NCBI GenBank assembly: GCA_017428245.1
Contig: JAFRRF010000031.1
Location: 1 to 32,098, forward strand
Source of the DNA: Bacteroidales bacterium
GTDB lineage: Bacteria; Bacteroidota; Bacteroidia; Bacteroidales; UBA932
Reading direction: 5' to 3'
Length of the DNA: 32,098 nucleotides
In this document: piece after piece, positions 25,418-32,098 of the stretch
Layout: each line of letters begins with the position of its first letter
Position numbering within the stretch: the first letter of the stretch is position 1
Program-made: the position numbers and the translations under genes
The notes under the pieces: model-generated
The model's database searches: none
What the model saw: the letters and a program-made list of their open reading frames with translations, nothing else
Told to the model about the DNA's origin: nothing

Positions 25418-25438
25418 ATGAAAAACTTCAAGGCGTAA
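25418..25438 (+). other. Six-codon ORF with a gene-like leader (possible gene relic)
   Basis: ATG AAA AAC TTC AAG GCG TAA follows CTAAACTTAAACTTAAACT, the kind of A/T-rich leader that precedes exported-protein genes in Bacteroidales. The frame ends after MKNFKA. It may be what is left of a deleted gene or a chance match. Confidence 0.3.
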
Positions 25439-25477
25439 TATTGCAAAACCTGTGCCATCGTTTTTGCGTGTCATCGC

Positions 25478-27838
25478 CTAAACGATGCGAAGTTTAGCAA
25501 ATTTTAGCAGAAGTGTTTTCTGGCCACCGTTTTCGAAATCGACGACTGCTTTGCGGTTAGGGCCGTCGCCTTCCATCGACAGGATAATTCCGAAGCCGAA
25601 ACGGTCGTGTTCCACCCGCTGTCCGACCTGAAGTGCGGCGACGGGCGAAGGGGCGAATCCCGGGCTGGGCGTATGCGTGGAAGCGACGGGCGCCGGACGG
25701 ACCGGCCGCTGCAGAGGGCGTTGCTCCTGCGGCTGCCGGTAGGTCTGGAAATCGGACTGGCGGAACCTGGTCTGCGGGAACGGGTCGTAGCGGTTGTTGT
25801 CGGTGTCGGGCTCCACGGCATAGTATTTCCGGTCGATTTCCCGGAGGAAGCGGGAAGGCCGGTTCGATTCTTCGCTGCCCCATTTGCGCCGGTTCTGGGC
25901 ATAGGAGACCGTCACGGCCTTCTGCGCCCGGGTCAGAGCGACGTAGAAGAGGCGGCGCTCCTCTTCGATCTTGTCGGCCGTATCGTTCATGCTTTCCGAA
26001 GGGAAAAGATTCTCTTCCATTCCCGCCACATACACGTAGGGGAACTCCAGGCCTTTTGCGGCGTGGACCGTCATCAGCACGATCTTGTTGGTCTGGTCGC
26101 GGTCCGGGTCCTGGGTGTCGTCTTTCTCGGCTTCGCTCAGCAGATAGATATTCTCCAGATAGTCGCCCAGCGTGACGGTCGTATCGACCGGCGCTTCGCC
26201 GTCATCGGAGAGGATCTGGCGCATTTCCGCTTCTTCTTCGCTGTACTCCTTGATGCTGTTGAAGAGTTCCTCTACGTTCTCGAAGCGGGCGATTCCTTCG
26301 GGCGACGTGTCGTTCCTGAGCGCGAGCAGATAACCTGACGCGTTGCCGATGGCTACGGCAAGGTCGTAGCAGTCGGCCTTTTCCGTCTGTTCGGCGAGTG
26401 GCTCCATCATTGCCACGAACTCGCGAAGTTTCCGGATGGCGGCATCTTTCAGCCCGGCGGCGTAAAGCTTTTCGTTCTCGAGCAGCGGTGCGTTGTAAAG
26501 CGGGCGGCCGGCCGCGGCCGCGGCGGCCGCGAGACGCTCCATCGTCGTGTCTCCGATGCCGCGGGCGGGTGCGTTGATCACCCGGCGGAAGGACTCGTTG
26601 TCCTGCGGATTTACGGCGAGTTTGAAATAAGCCAGCATATCCTTGATTTCGGCCCGTTCATAGAACGAATGCCCGCCGTAGATGCGGTAGGGAAGGTTCC
26701 GTTTGCGGAGGGCCTCCTCGAAGGCCCGCGACTGGGCATTGGTCCGGTAGAGGATTGCGAAGGAATCGTACGATGCCTTCGTGGCGTAGATGCGTTCGAT
26801 GATCGACGAGGCCACCAGATGGGCCTCTTCACTGTCGGTATAGGCCTTGATGACGCCGATTTTCTCGCCGACGCCGGCCCTGGAGAAGCATTCCTTCCGG
26901 AGCCGCCGCTCGTTGTGCGCGATCAGGCTGTTGGCCGCTTCCACGATGGTCTGTGTGGAACGGTAGTTCTGCTCCAGCCGGAATTCTTTCGCCTCCGGAT
27001 AGTCTTTCTTGAAGCGGAGGATGTTCTCGATGCGGGCGCCCCGGAATCCGTAGATGCTCTGGGAATCGTCGCCCACTACGCAGAGGTTGTGGTGAGGCTC
27101 GGCCAGCCGGCGCAGGATGATATACTGGGCGTGGTTCGTATCCTGGTACTCGTCCACGAGGATGTAGCGGAAGCGCCCTGCGATGGAGGCGCAGGCCTCC
27201 GGAAAGCGCTTGAGCAGGATGTTCATCTGCAGCAGGATGTCATCGAAATCCATCGCCCCGGCCGCCAGGCATTTCTTCTGGTACAGTTCGTAGACGTCGG
27301 CCAGGCGCGGTCGGCGTGCCGCCCGGTCCCTTTCGGCCGTTTCGACGTCGTTCCGATAGGCGCCGACCGTCACCAGGCTGTTCTTGGCCATCGAAATGAT
27401 GCCCTGGACCACGGCCGGCTTGTAGTACTTGTCGTCCAGTTCCAGTTCCTTGACGCATTGTTTGATCAGGCTGCGGGAATCGGTCTGGTCGTAGATCGTG
27501 AAGTGTGCGGGGTAACCGAGCAGGTCGGCGTATTCCCGCAGGAAACGGATGAAAATCGAGTGGAACGTGCCCATCTGGATCCAGCGGGCTTTCCGCTCTC
27601 CTACCAGCTGCGCTACGCGCTCCTTCATCTCTCCGGCCGCTTTCTTGGTGAATGTCAGGGCCATAACCTCACCAGGCCTGCAATCTCCCTCCAGAATGTG
27701 TGCGACCCGGCAGGTCAGCACCCTCGTCTTTCCGGAACCGGCCCCCGCGATGATCAGCGAAGGCCCTTCCGTGCACAGTACAGCGGCTTTCTGCGCGCTG
27801 TTCAACCCTTCGAACAGGTCTGTTTTCGTATTATTCAT
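25478..27838 (-). CDS. pcrA: ATP-dependent DNA helicase PcrA/UvrD
   Basis: 786 aa from the ATG at 27838 (MNNTKTDLFEGLNSAQKAAV). An ATG 13 codons upstream is rejected because a TAnnTTTG box (27846-27853) lies inside that extension. A superfamily 1 helicase: AGAGSGKT (31-38), LTFTKKAA, MGTFHS, DEYQDTN (Walker B), GDDSQSIYGFRGA, LEQNYRST, then LMTVHAAKGLEF and VALTRAQ. The C-terminal tail (about 690-786) is Pro/Arg/Gln-rich and ends in a small beta domain, VGQRVEHDRFGFGIILS, as in Gram-positive PcrA, which binds RNA polymerase. Roles: nucleotide-excision repair, clearing replication/transcription blocks and RecA filaments. A run of seven alanines (ERLAAAAAAAG) sits in domain 2B. Confidence 0.95.
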   Translation of the reverse strand: MNNTKTDLFEGLNSAQKAAVLCTEGPSLIIAGAGSGKTRVLTCRVAHILEGDCRPGEVMALTFTKKAAGEMKERVAQLVGERKARWIQMGTFHSIFIRFLREYADLLGYPAHFTIYDQTDSRSLIKQCVKELELDDKYYKPAVVQGIISMAKNSLVTVGAYRNDVETAERDRAARRPRLADVYELYQKKCLAAGAMDFDDILLQMNILLKRFPEACASIAGRFRYILVDEYQDTNHAQYIILRRLAEPHHNLCVVGDDSQSIYGFRGARIENILRFKKDYPEAKEFRLEQNYRSTQTIVEAANSLIAHNERRLRKECFSRAGVGEKIGVIKAYTDSEEAHLVASSIIERIYATKASYDSFAILYRTNAQSRAFEEALRKRNLPYRIYGGHSFYERAEIKDMLAYFKLAVNPQDNESFRRVINAPARGIGDTTMERLAAAAAAAGRPLYNAPLLENEKLYAAGLKDAAIRKLREFVAMMEPLAEQTEKADCYDLAVAIGNASGYLLALRNDTSPEGIARFENVEELFNSIKEYSEEEAEMRQILSDDGEAPVDTTVTLGDYLENIYLLSEAEKDDTQDPDRDQTNKIVLMTVHAAKGLEFPYVYVAGMEENLFPSESMNDTADKIEEERRLFYVALTRAQKAVTVSYAQNRRKWGSEESNRPSRFLREIDRKYYAVEPDTDNNRYDPFPQTRFRQSDFQTYRQPQEQRPLQRPVRPAPVASTHTPSPGFAPSPVAALQVGQRVEHDRFGFGIILSMEGDGPNRKAVVDFENGGQKTLLLKFAKLRIV

Positions 27839-27845
27839 AACACTA

Positions 27846-27853
27846 CAAAGATA
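27846..27853 (-). promoter_or_regulatory. -7 element of the PcrA gene, near-leaderless mRNA
   Basis: Minus strand TATCTTTG matches TAnnTTTG. A start 5-7 nt downstream falls at about 27839-27841, only 1-3 nt before the ATG at 27838. The -33 region is weak. Confidence 0.4.
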
Positions 27854-27877
27854 GTCAGTGAAAAGCGAACATTTCAC

Positions 27878-27908
27878 TTTTTTTAGTGATAATTTATGAG
27901 TAACTTTG
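27878..27908 (+). promoter_or_regulatory. Promoter of the nqr operon
   Basis: TTTT (27878-27881), 19-nt spacer, TAACTTTG (27901-27908). The -7 box is a full match and the -33 box three of four. The predicted start near 27915 leaves an AT-rich leader of about 34 nt to nqrA. Confidence 0.55.
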
Positions 27909-27948
27909 CCGGACTATAGCAACATATTAATTATTAACCAAATATCTA

Positions 27949-29295
27949 ATGTCAGATCAAATCAGATTGAAGAAGGGCCTCGACCTTCCCATTGCGGGGG
28001 CGGCCCTTTGCGAGGTGACCAGGCGTGTCGCTCCGGGTCTGGTGGCTGTCAAACCGACTGATTTCCGTGGAATGGTTCCCCGCCTCCTGGTGAAGGAAGG
28101 CGATCCCGTGAAGGCCGGAACGCCGCTGTTTGCCGACAAGAAGAATACCGCGATGGTATTCTGCTCGCCGGTCAGCGGAACGGTCGAGGCGGTCGTGCGC
28201 GGTGACAAGCGCAAGCTGCTTGCCGTCACGGTGAAAGCCGACGGAAAGAACGAATCGGTCCGGTTCGACGTGCCCAAGATTTCCTCGCTCGACAAGAAGG
28301 GGATGACCGACCTCCTCCTCCAGTGCGGCCTGTGGCCCTGCCTCAAGCAGCGCCCGTACGGCACGGTGGCGGATCCCGAGGCGGAACCCAAAGCCATTTT
28401 CATTTCGGGAATGAACACGGCTCCGCTCGGCGCGGACCGCGACTTCACGCTCAAGGACGAGATGGCGGCCGTGCAGGCCGGCATCGATGCGCTGGGCCGG
28501 CTGACCAAGGGAGGCGTCCATTTCTCCCTTTCCGCGAAGAATTATGCCGGCAGTGAGTTCCACAAACTCACCGGCGTCATCTTCCACCAGTTTGAAGGCC
28601 CGCATCCGGCCGGCAACGTAGGCGTCCAGATCAACCACATCAGCCCGATCAACAAGGGTGAAGTGGTCTGGACCGTCGACCTGCCGCTGGTGGCCGTCAT
28701 CGGACGTCTCTTCCTCAAGGGCATCTACGACGACCGTCGTATCATCGCCGTGGCCGGTCCCGCCGCCGTGAACCCTTCGTATGCCGAGGTTCCCGCAGGC
28801 GTGTGCATGAAAGACCTCTCCGCATTCTTCGGCGAAGGTGACGTCCGCGTCGTCAGCGGCGACGTCCTTTCCGGCGAGGCGGTCGGTGCCGACGGCTTCC
28901 TGGGCTTCTACGACGACCAGGTGAGCCTGCTCAAGGAAGGCAATTACTACGAGATGTTCGGATGGATCAATCCTTTCCGCAGCAAGAAATTCTCGGTGTC
29001 ACGTGCTTATCCGGCCTTCCTGCGCCACAAGAAATACGATATGGACACCAACGAGAACGGCGGTGAGCGTCCGTTCCTGATGAACGATGTCTATGGCAAG
29101 GTGCTTCCGATGGATATCTATCCGCTCTACCTGTTCAAGGCCTGCCTGGCCGGCGACCTCGACAAGATGGAACAGCTGGGTATCTATGAGGTGATCGAGG
29201 AGGATGTCGCGCTCTGCGAGTATGTCTGTCCTTCGAAGATCGCCATCCAGGACATCGTGCGCAAGGGCATCGAACTGATGATGAAAGAAATGTAA
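27949..29295 (+). CDS. nqrA: Na+-translocating NADH:quinone reductase subunit A
   Basis: 448 aa, normal for NqrA. It is the peripheral cytoplasmic subunit of Na+-NQR, the complex that oxidises NADH, reduces quinone and exports Na+; NqrA helps form the quinone site and carries no redox cofactor. The opening IRLKKGLDLPIAG is diagnostic, followed by LVKEGDPVKAGTPLFADK (a biotinyl-like fold) and, near the end, the ALCEYVCPSK segment. It leads the operon nqrA-B-C-D-E, all on the plus strand. The 5' leader shows no Shine-Dalgarno, unlike nqrB and nqrD. Confidence 0.96.
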   Translation: MSDQIRLKKGLDLPIAGAALCEVTRRVAPGLVAVKPTDFRGMVPRLLVKEGDPVKAGTPLFADKKNTAMVFCSPVSGTVEAVVRGDKRKLLAVTVKADGKNESVRFDVPKISSLDKKGMTDLLLQCGLWPCLKQRPYGTVADPEAEPKAIFISGMNTAPLGADRDFTLKDEMAAVQAGIDALGRLTKGGVHFSLSAKNYAGSEFHKLTGVIFHQFEGPHPAGNVGVQINHISPINKGEVVWTVDLPLVAVIGRLFLKGIYDDRRIIAVAGPAAVNPSYAEVPAGVCMKDLSAFFGEGDVRVVSGDVLSGEAVGADGFLGFYDDQVSLLKEGNYYEMFGWINPFRSKKFSVSRAYPAFLRHKKYDMDTNENGGERPFLMNDVYGKVLPMDIYPLYLFKACLAGDLDKMEQLGIYEVIEEDVALCEYVCPSKIAIQDIVRKGIELMMKEM

Positions 29296-29308
29296 GGAGG
29301 AAACGCGT

Positions 29309-30484
29309 ATGGCAAAGAATTTTTTCGATAAAGTGCGTCCGACCTTTTCCGAAGGCGGAAAGCTGAGTTGGCTCCATTCCGCGTTCGACGCATTCGAGAC
29401 CTTCTTCTTCGTGCCGAACCGCACTACGGGCAAAGGCGGCACGCACGTGAAGGACTGCGTCGACCTGAAACGCCTCCTGATCATCGTCGTGCTGGCGCTG
29501 GTTCCGGCCCTGCTCTTCGGCATCTGGAACCTGGGCTTCCAGCACAGCAAGGTGTTCGGCCTCGGCTGGGGATTCTGGCAGATGGTGTGGTACGGTTTCG
29601 TGAAAATCATCCCGCTCTATCTGGTATCCTATATCGTGGGCCTGGGCATCGAGTTCGCTTCCGCCCAGATGAAGGGCCACGAGGTAAGCGAGGGTTACCT
29701 GGTGAGCGGTTTCATCATTCCGCTCATCGTTCCGGTCGACGTGCCGTGGTGGATGCTGGCCATCGCCGTGGCCTTCGCCGTGATCATCGGCAAGGAAGTC
29801 TTCGGCGGTACCGGTATGAACATCTGGAATCCCGCGCTGCTGGCGCGTGCCTTCCTGTTCTTCTCCTATCCGAGCAAGATGTCCGGCGACTCGGTCTGGG
29901 TCGGCGGTCTGAGCAAGGCCCTCGAGGGCGGCACGCCCTGGAAGGGCGGGGAAGTGGTCGATGCGCTCTCGGGCGCCACGCCGCTGTCCCACGCTTCGCT
30001 CGACGGCCTGTCCGCTGCCGGCACCAGTGCCTGGAACCTGTTCCTGGGCGACATCCCGGGTGCCGTGGGTGAGACGAGCGTCATCGCCATCCTGATCGGT
30101 GCGCTGATCCTGCTCTGCACGGGCGTGGCCAGCTGGAAGATCATGTGTTCTTCCGTGCTCGGCGCCCTGCTCGTGGGCTGGCTCGGCCAGATCGGCGGCG
30201 TGACCGACATCCCCTGCTGGGAGCAGCTGCTCCTCGGCGGCTTCGCCTTCGGTACCGTGTTCATGGCCACCGATCCGGTCACTTCGGCGCAGACCGAGAC
30301 CGGCAAGTGGATCTACGGTTTCCTGATCGGTGCGCTCTGCATCACGGTGCGTCTGTTCAACCCGGGTTATCCCGAGGGCATGATGCTCGCCATCCTGCTG
30401 ATGAACACCTTCGCTCCGCTGATCGACCACTATGTGGTCAACGCCAATGTCAAACGCCGCCTGGGGCGGGCTAAAACCGTCTAG
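29309..30484 (+). CDS. nqrB: Na+-translocating NADH:quinone reductase subunit B
   Basis: 391 aa, multi-pass membrane subunit carrying a covalent FMN and riboflavin. The flavinylation site DALSGATPLS has Thr224 as the FMN-bearing residue. Hydrophobic helices span much of about 55-390, and NIWNPALLARAFLFF precedes the FMN site. The start ATG is 8 nt behind AGGAGG (29297-29302), a strong ribosome site that begins 1 nt after the nqrA stop. It needs the ApbE flavin transferase, which is not in the window. Confidence 0.96.
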   Translation: MAKNFFDKVRPTFSEGGKLSWLHSAFDAFETFFFVPNRTTGKGGTHVKDCVDLKRLLIIVVLALVPALLFGIWNLGFQHSKVFGLGWGFWQMVWYGFVKIIPLYLVSYIVGLGIEFASAQMKGHEVSEGYLVSGFIIPLIVPVDVPWWMLAIAVAFAVIIGKEVFGGTGMNIWNPALLARAFLFFSYPSKMSGDSVWVGGLSKALEGGTPWKGGEVVDALSGATPLSHASLDGLSAAGTSAWNLFLGDIPGAVGETSVIAILIGALILLCTGVASWKIMCSSVLGALLVGWLGQIGGVTDIPCWEQLLLGGFAFGTVFMATDPVTSAQTETGKWIYGFLIGALCITVRLFNPGYPEGMMLAILLMNTFAPLIDHYVVNANVKRRLGRAKTV

Positions 30485-30486
30485 CG

Positions 30487-31359
30487 ATGAATACAAACAA
30501 TAACGTATATACCATTGTCTACACGACGATCGTCGTCGTGATAGCGGCTGCCATCCTGGCCCTTGCCGCGATGGCGCTCAAGCCCAGGCAGCAGGCGAAC
30601 ATCAAGGCGGAAACCATCAGCCAGATGCTGACGGCCGCCGGTTTCGCCAGCAAGGAAGACCTGGCCAAGAACAGCAACGACCAGATCCTTTCGATGTACA
30701 GCGACAATATCAAGACCGCTTTCCTGATCGACGCCGCCGGCAACAAGACCGACGAACTCGAGACGGAGGTCAGCTCCATCGAGCTGCAGGACAACCTGAA
30801 GGCCGAAAATAAGAACATCGCTTCCGGCAATCCTGCGCTTCCGGTCTATGTCTTCGAGAAAGACGGAGCCGAAATCAACGTGATCCCTTGCTACGGCGCC
30901 GGCTTGTGGGGCCCGATCTGGGGCTACATCGCCTTCAATGCCGACTGCACCGAAATCGTGGGCGCTTATTTCGACCACGAGAGCGAGACGCCCGGTCTGG
31001 GTGCCAAGATCAAGGACGAAATCTGGTTCCGTGAACAGTTCAAAGGCAAGAAGGTCGATTTCGAGCATGCCGACAACCCGTTCGACATCGTCAAGGGCGG
31101 CGCTCCCGCCGGCGACGCTTCCAAGATCGACGCGATCACCGGTGCCACGATGACCTGCAACGGCCTGGACGCCGCGCTGGACACCTGGCTGGGTGCCTAC
31201 ATTCCGTTCCTGCAGAAGAAAGCGGGCGCCGCCGTGGAAGAGGATTGCTGCTGCTGCGACGGCGATGAATGCGCCGACTGCGACCACGACCACGACCACG
31301 ATCACAACCATGATCACGGTCACGACCACAATCACCAACACAATCATCAGGAGGGTTAA
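30487..31359 (+). CDS. nqrC: Na+-translocating NADH:quinone reductase subunit C with Cys/His-rich tail
   Basis: 290 aa. One TM helix (about 8-30) anchors a periplasm-facing FMN domain. The site DAITGATMTC places the covalent FMN on Thr223 by homology (S/T-G-A-T-x-T). The usual domain ends near residue 245 (WLGAYIPFLQKK). After it comes an extra tail (about 246-290) with four adjacent cysteines (254-257), Cys262 and Cys265, and then eleven histidines alternating with Asp/Asn/Gly/Gln (267-287). Typical NqrC proteins end without such a tail. It resembles metal-binding ends of metallochaperones and would lie on the same side as the FMN domain. The start is 2 nt after the nqrB stop. Confidence 0.95.
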   Translation: MNTNNNVYTIVYTTIVVVIAAAILALAAMALKPRQQANIKAETISQMLTAAGFASKEDLAKNSNDQILSMYSDNIKTAFLIDAAGNKTDELETEVSSIELQDNLKAENKNIASGNPALPVYVFEKDGAEINVIPCYGAGLWGPIWGYIAFNADCTEIVGAYFDHESETPGLGAKIKDEIWFREQFKGKKVDFEHADNPFDIVKGGAPAGDASKIDAITGATMTCNGLDAALDTWLGAYIPFLQKKAGAAVEEDCCCCDGDECADCDHDHDHDHNHDHGHDHNHQHNHQEG

Positions 31360-31362
31360 GCC

Positions 31363-31968
31363 ATGAACGAAGAACTCAAGAAAACCTTGTTGAACCCCAT
31401 TTTCAAGGGGAACCCGATCACGGTACTCGTGCTCGGTATCTGCTCTTCGCTGGCTGTCACGGTCCAGCTCAAGGGCGCCTGTGTGATGGCCCTCTCGGTG
31501 ATCATCGTATGCGGCCTCTCGAGCCTGATCGTCTCGCTGCTCCGCAATTCGATCCCGAACCGCGTGCGCATCATCGTGCAGCTGGTCGTGGTCGCCCTGA
31601 TGGTGATCCTCGTCGACCAGGTGCTCAAGGCGTATGCCTACGCCGTCGACAAGCAGCTGTCGGTCTACATTGGCCTGATCATCACCAACTGTATCGTGAT
31701 GGGCCGCATCGAGGCCTTCGCGCTGGGCAACAAGCCGATCCCCTCGATGCTCGACGGCCTGGCCAACGGTGCCGGCTACGGCATGATCCTGATCATCGTG
31801 GCCTTCTTCCGCGAACTGCTCGGCAGCGGTACCCTGTTCGGTTTCCGCGTCCTGCCTGCAAGTTATGTTCCCAACAACCTCGTGATCCTTCCGCCGATGG
31901 CGCTGATCATCCTGGGCTGCATCGTCTGGGTCCAGCGCTCCATCCAGAAAGATCTGCAGGAGAAATAA
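31363..31968 (+). CDS. nqrD: Na+-translocating NADH:quinone reductase subunit D
   Basis: 201 aa, six-TM integral subunit, homologous to RnfE. It shares with NqrE an intramembrane iron-sulfur centre; the conserved cysteines are Cys27 (GICSS) and Cys110 (TNCIVMGR). The N-terminus MNEELKKTLLNPIFKGNPI and the FRELLGSGT block are standard. AGGAGG lies 8-9 nt before the ATG. It follows nqrC by 3 nt. Confidence 0.96.
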   Translation: MNEELKKTLLNPIFKGNPITVLVLGICSSLAVTVQLKGACVMALSVIIVCGLSSLIVSLLRNSIPNRVRIIVQLVVVALMVILVDQVLKAYAYAVDKQLSVYIGLIITNCIVMGRIEAFALGNKPIPSMLDGLANGAGYGMILIIVAFFRELLGSGTLFGFRVLPASYVPNNLVILPPMALIILGCIVWVQRSIQKDLQEK

Positions 31969-31987
31969 CACCTAACTCAAATCGATT

Positions 31988-32098
31988 ATGGAATACATCA
32001 GCTTGTTCGTAAAGTCAATTTTCGTTGACAATATGATTTTTGCATACTTCCTGGGTATGTGCTCATACCTGGCGGTATCCAAAAATGTCAAGACAGCA
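31988..32098 (+). CDS. nqrE: Na+-translocating NADH:quinone reductase subunit E, 5' part only
   Basis: The first 37 codons, running off the right edge ([20 protein letters not shown]...). The opening and the helix-1 cysteine in [10 protein letters not shown] match NqrE, the twin of NqrD, which supplies the other half of the intramembrane Fe-S site. It is the fifth gene of the operon; nqrF should follow outside the window. Confidence 0.93.
   Translation, partial: MEYISLFVKSIFVDNMIFAYFLGMCSYLAVSKNVKTA

Noticed and set aside
26505-26535. GGCCGCGGCC repeat as a regulatory palindrome
   Set aside because: It codes for the alanine run of PcrA and is explained by GC-rich codon choice.
31270-31345. 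Repeat DNA as a CRISPR-like array
   Set aside because: 6-nt degenerate units inside the nqrC frame, with no spacers.
30481-31971. 496-aa minus-strand frame opposite nqrC/nqrD
   Set aside because: Shadow frame; hydrophobic valine run is the reverse of the His-tail repeat.

Overview
The window looks like a chromosomal segment of a GC-rich member of the Bacteroidota, probably order Bacteroidales. Three observations support this. Several start sites are preceded by the Bacteroidota-type promoter (TTTG, about 19-20 nt, TAnnTTTG). A DUF4290 gene lies directly upstream of ftsK and a LolA-like gene. There is an Na+-NQR operon and a eukaryote-like P5C dehydrogenase. Nothing in the sequence fixes genus or species.

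Layout. (1) 1-3150, minus strand: a lower-GC, phage-like gene group driven by a near-perfect promoter at 3205-3235. It holds two proteins sharing an N-terminal domain, one unknown protein, a two-TM holin-like protein and a lipoprotein with a C-terminal TM helix (unimolecular-spanin topology). It lies just beyond the 3' end of a tRNA-Ser gene and continues past the left edge, so it is probably part of an integrated element. (2) 3151-3785: a 424-nt gene-free stretch with repeats, then tRNA-Ser(CGA) and tRNA-Pro with an unusual AGG anticodon. (3) 3849-8242, minus: a tightly packed five-gene operon (CDP-alcohol phosphatidyltransferase, GtrA-like membrane protein, acyltransferase, secreted M14 carboxypeptidase, SDR reductase), which looks like envelope-lipid synthesis plus one peptidase. 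(4) 8340-16021: peptide and proline use. It contains a secreted S9 dipeptidyl peptidase, a deoxynucleoside kinase, P5C dehydrogenase and, convergent to it, a 1082-aa multi-cofactor flavoprotein. The flavoprotein joins HcnA-, HcnB-, ferredoxin-, BFD- and HcnC-like domains in one chain and may supply the missing proline/imino-acid dehydrogenase step. (5) 16094-17492: rfbC and rfbD (dTDP-rhamnose), tail to tail with overlapping ends. (6) 17565-25353: DUF4290, ftsK, LolA-like; a convergent Nudix gene; an rRNA cytosine-5 methyltransferase split into two coupled ORFs; and a large secreted M14 peptidase. (7) 25478-27838, minus: PcrA/UvrD helicase. (8) 27949-32098, plus: nqrA-B-C-D and the start of nqrE. 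NqrC carries an unusual Cys-cluster plus alternating-His tail.

The strongest candidates for something undescribed are the one-chain HCN-synthase/proline-dehydrogenase-like enzyme beside P5C dehydrogenase, the metal-binding-like tail on NqrC, and the partial lysis-type cassette at the tRNA-Ser gene. No complete new defence or CRISPR-type system is visible.
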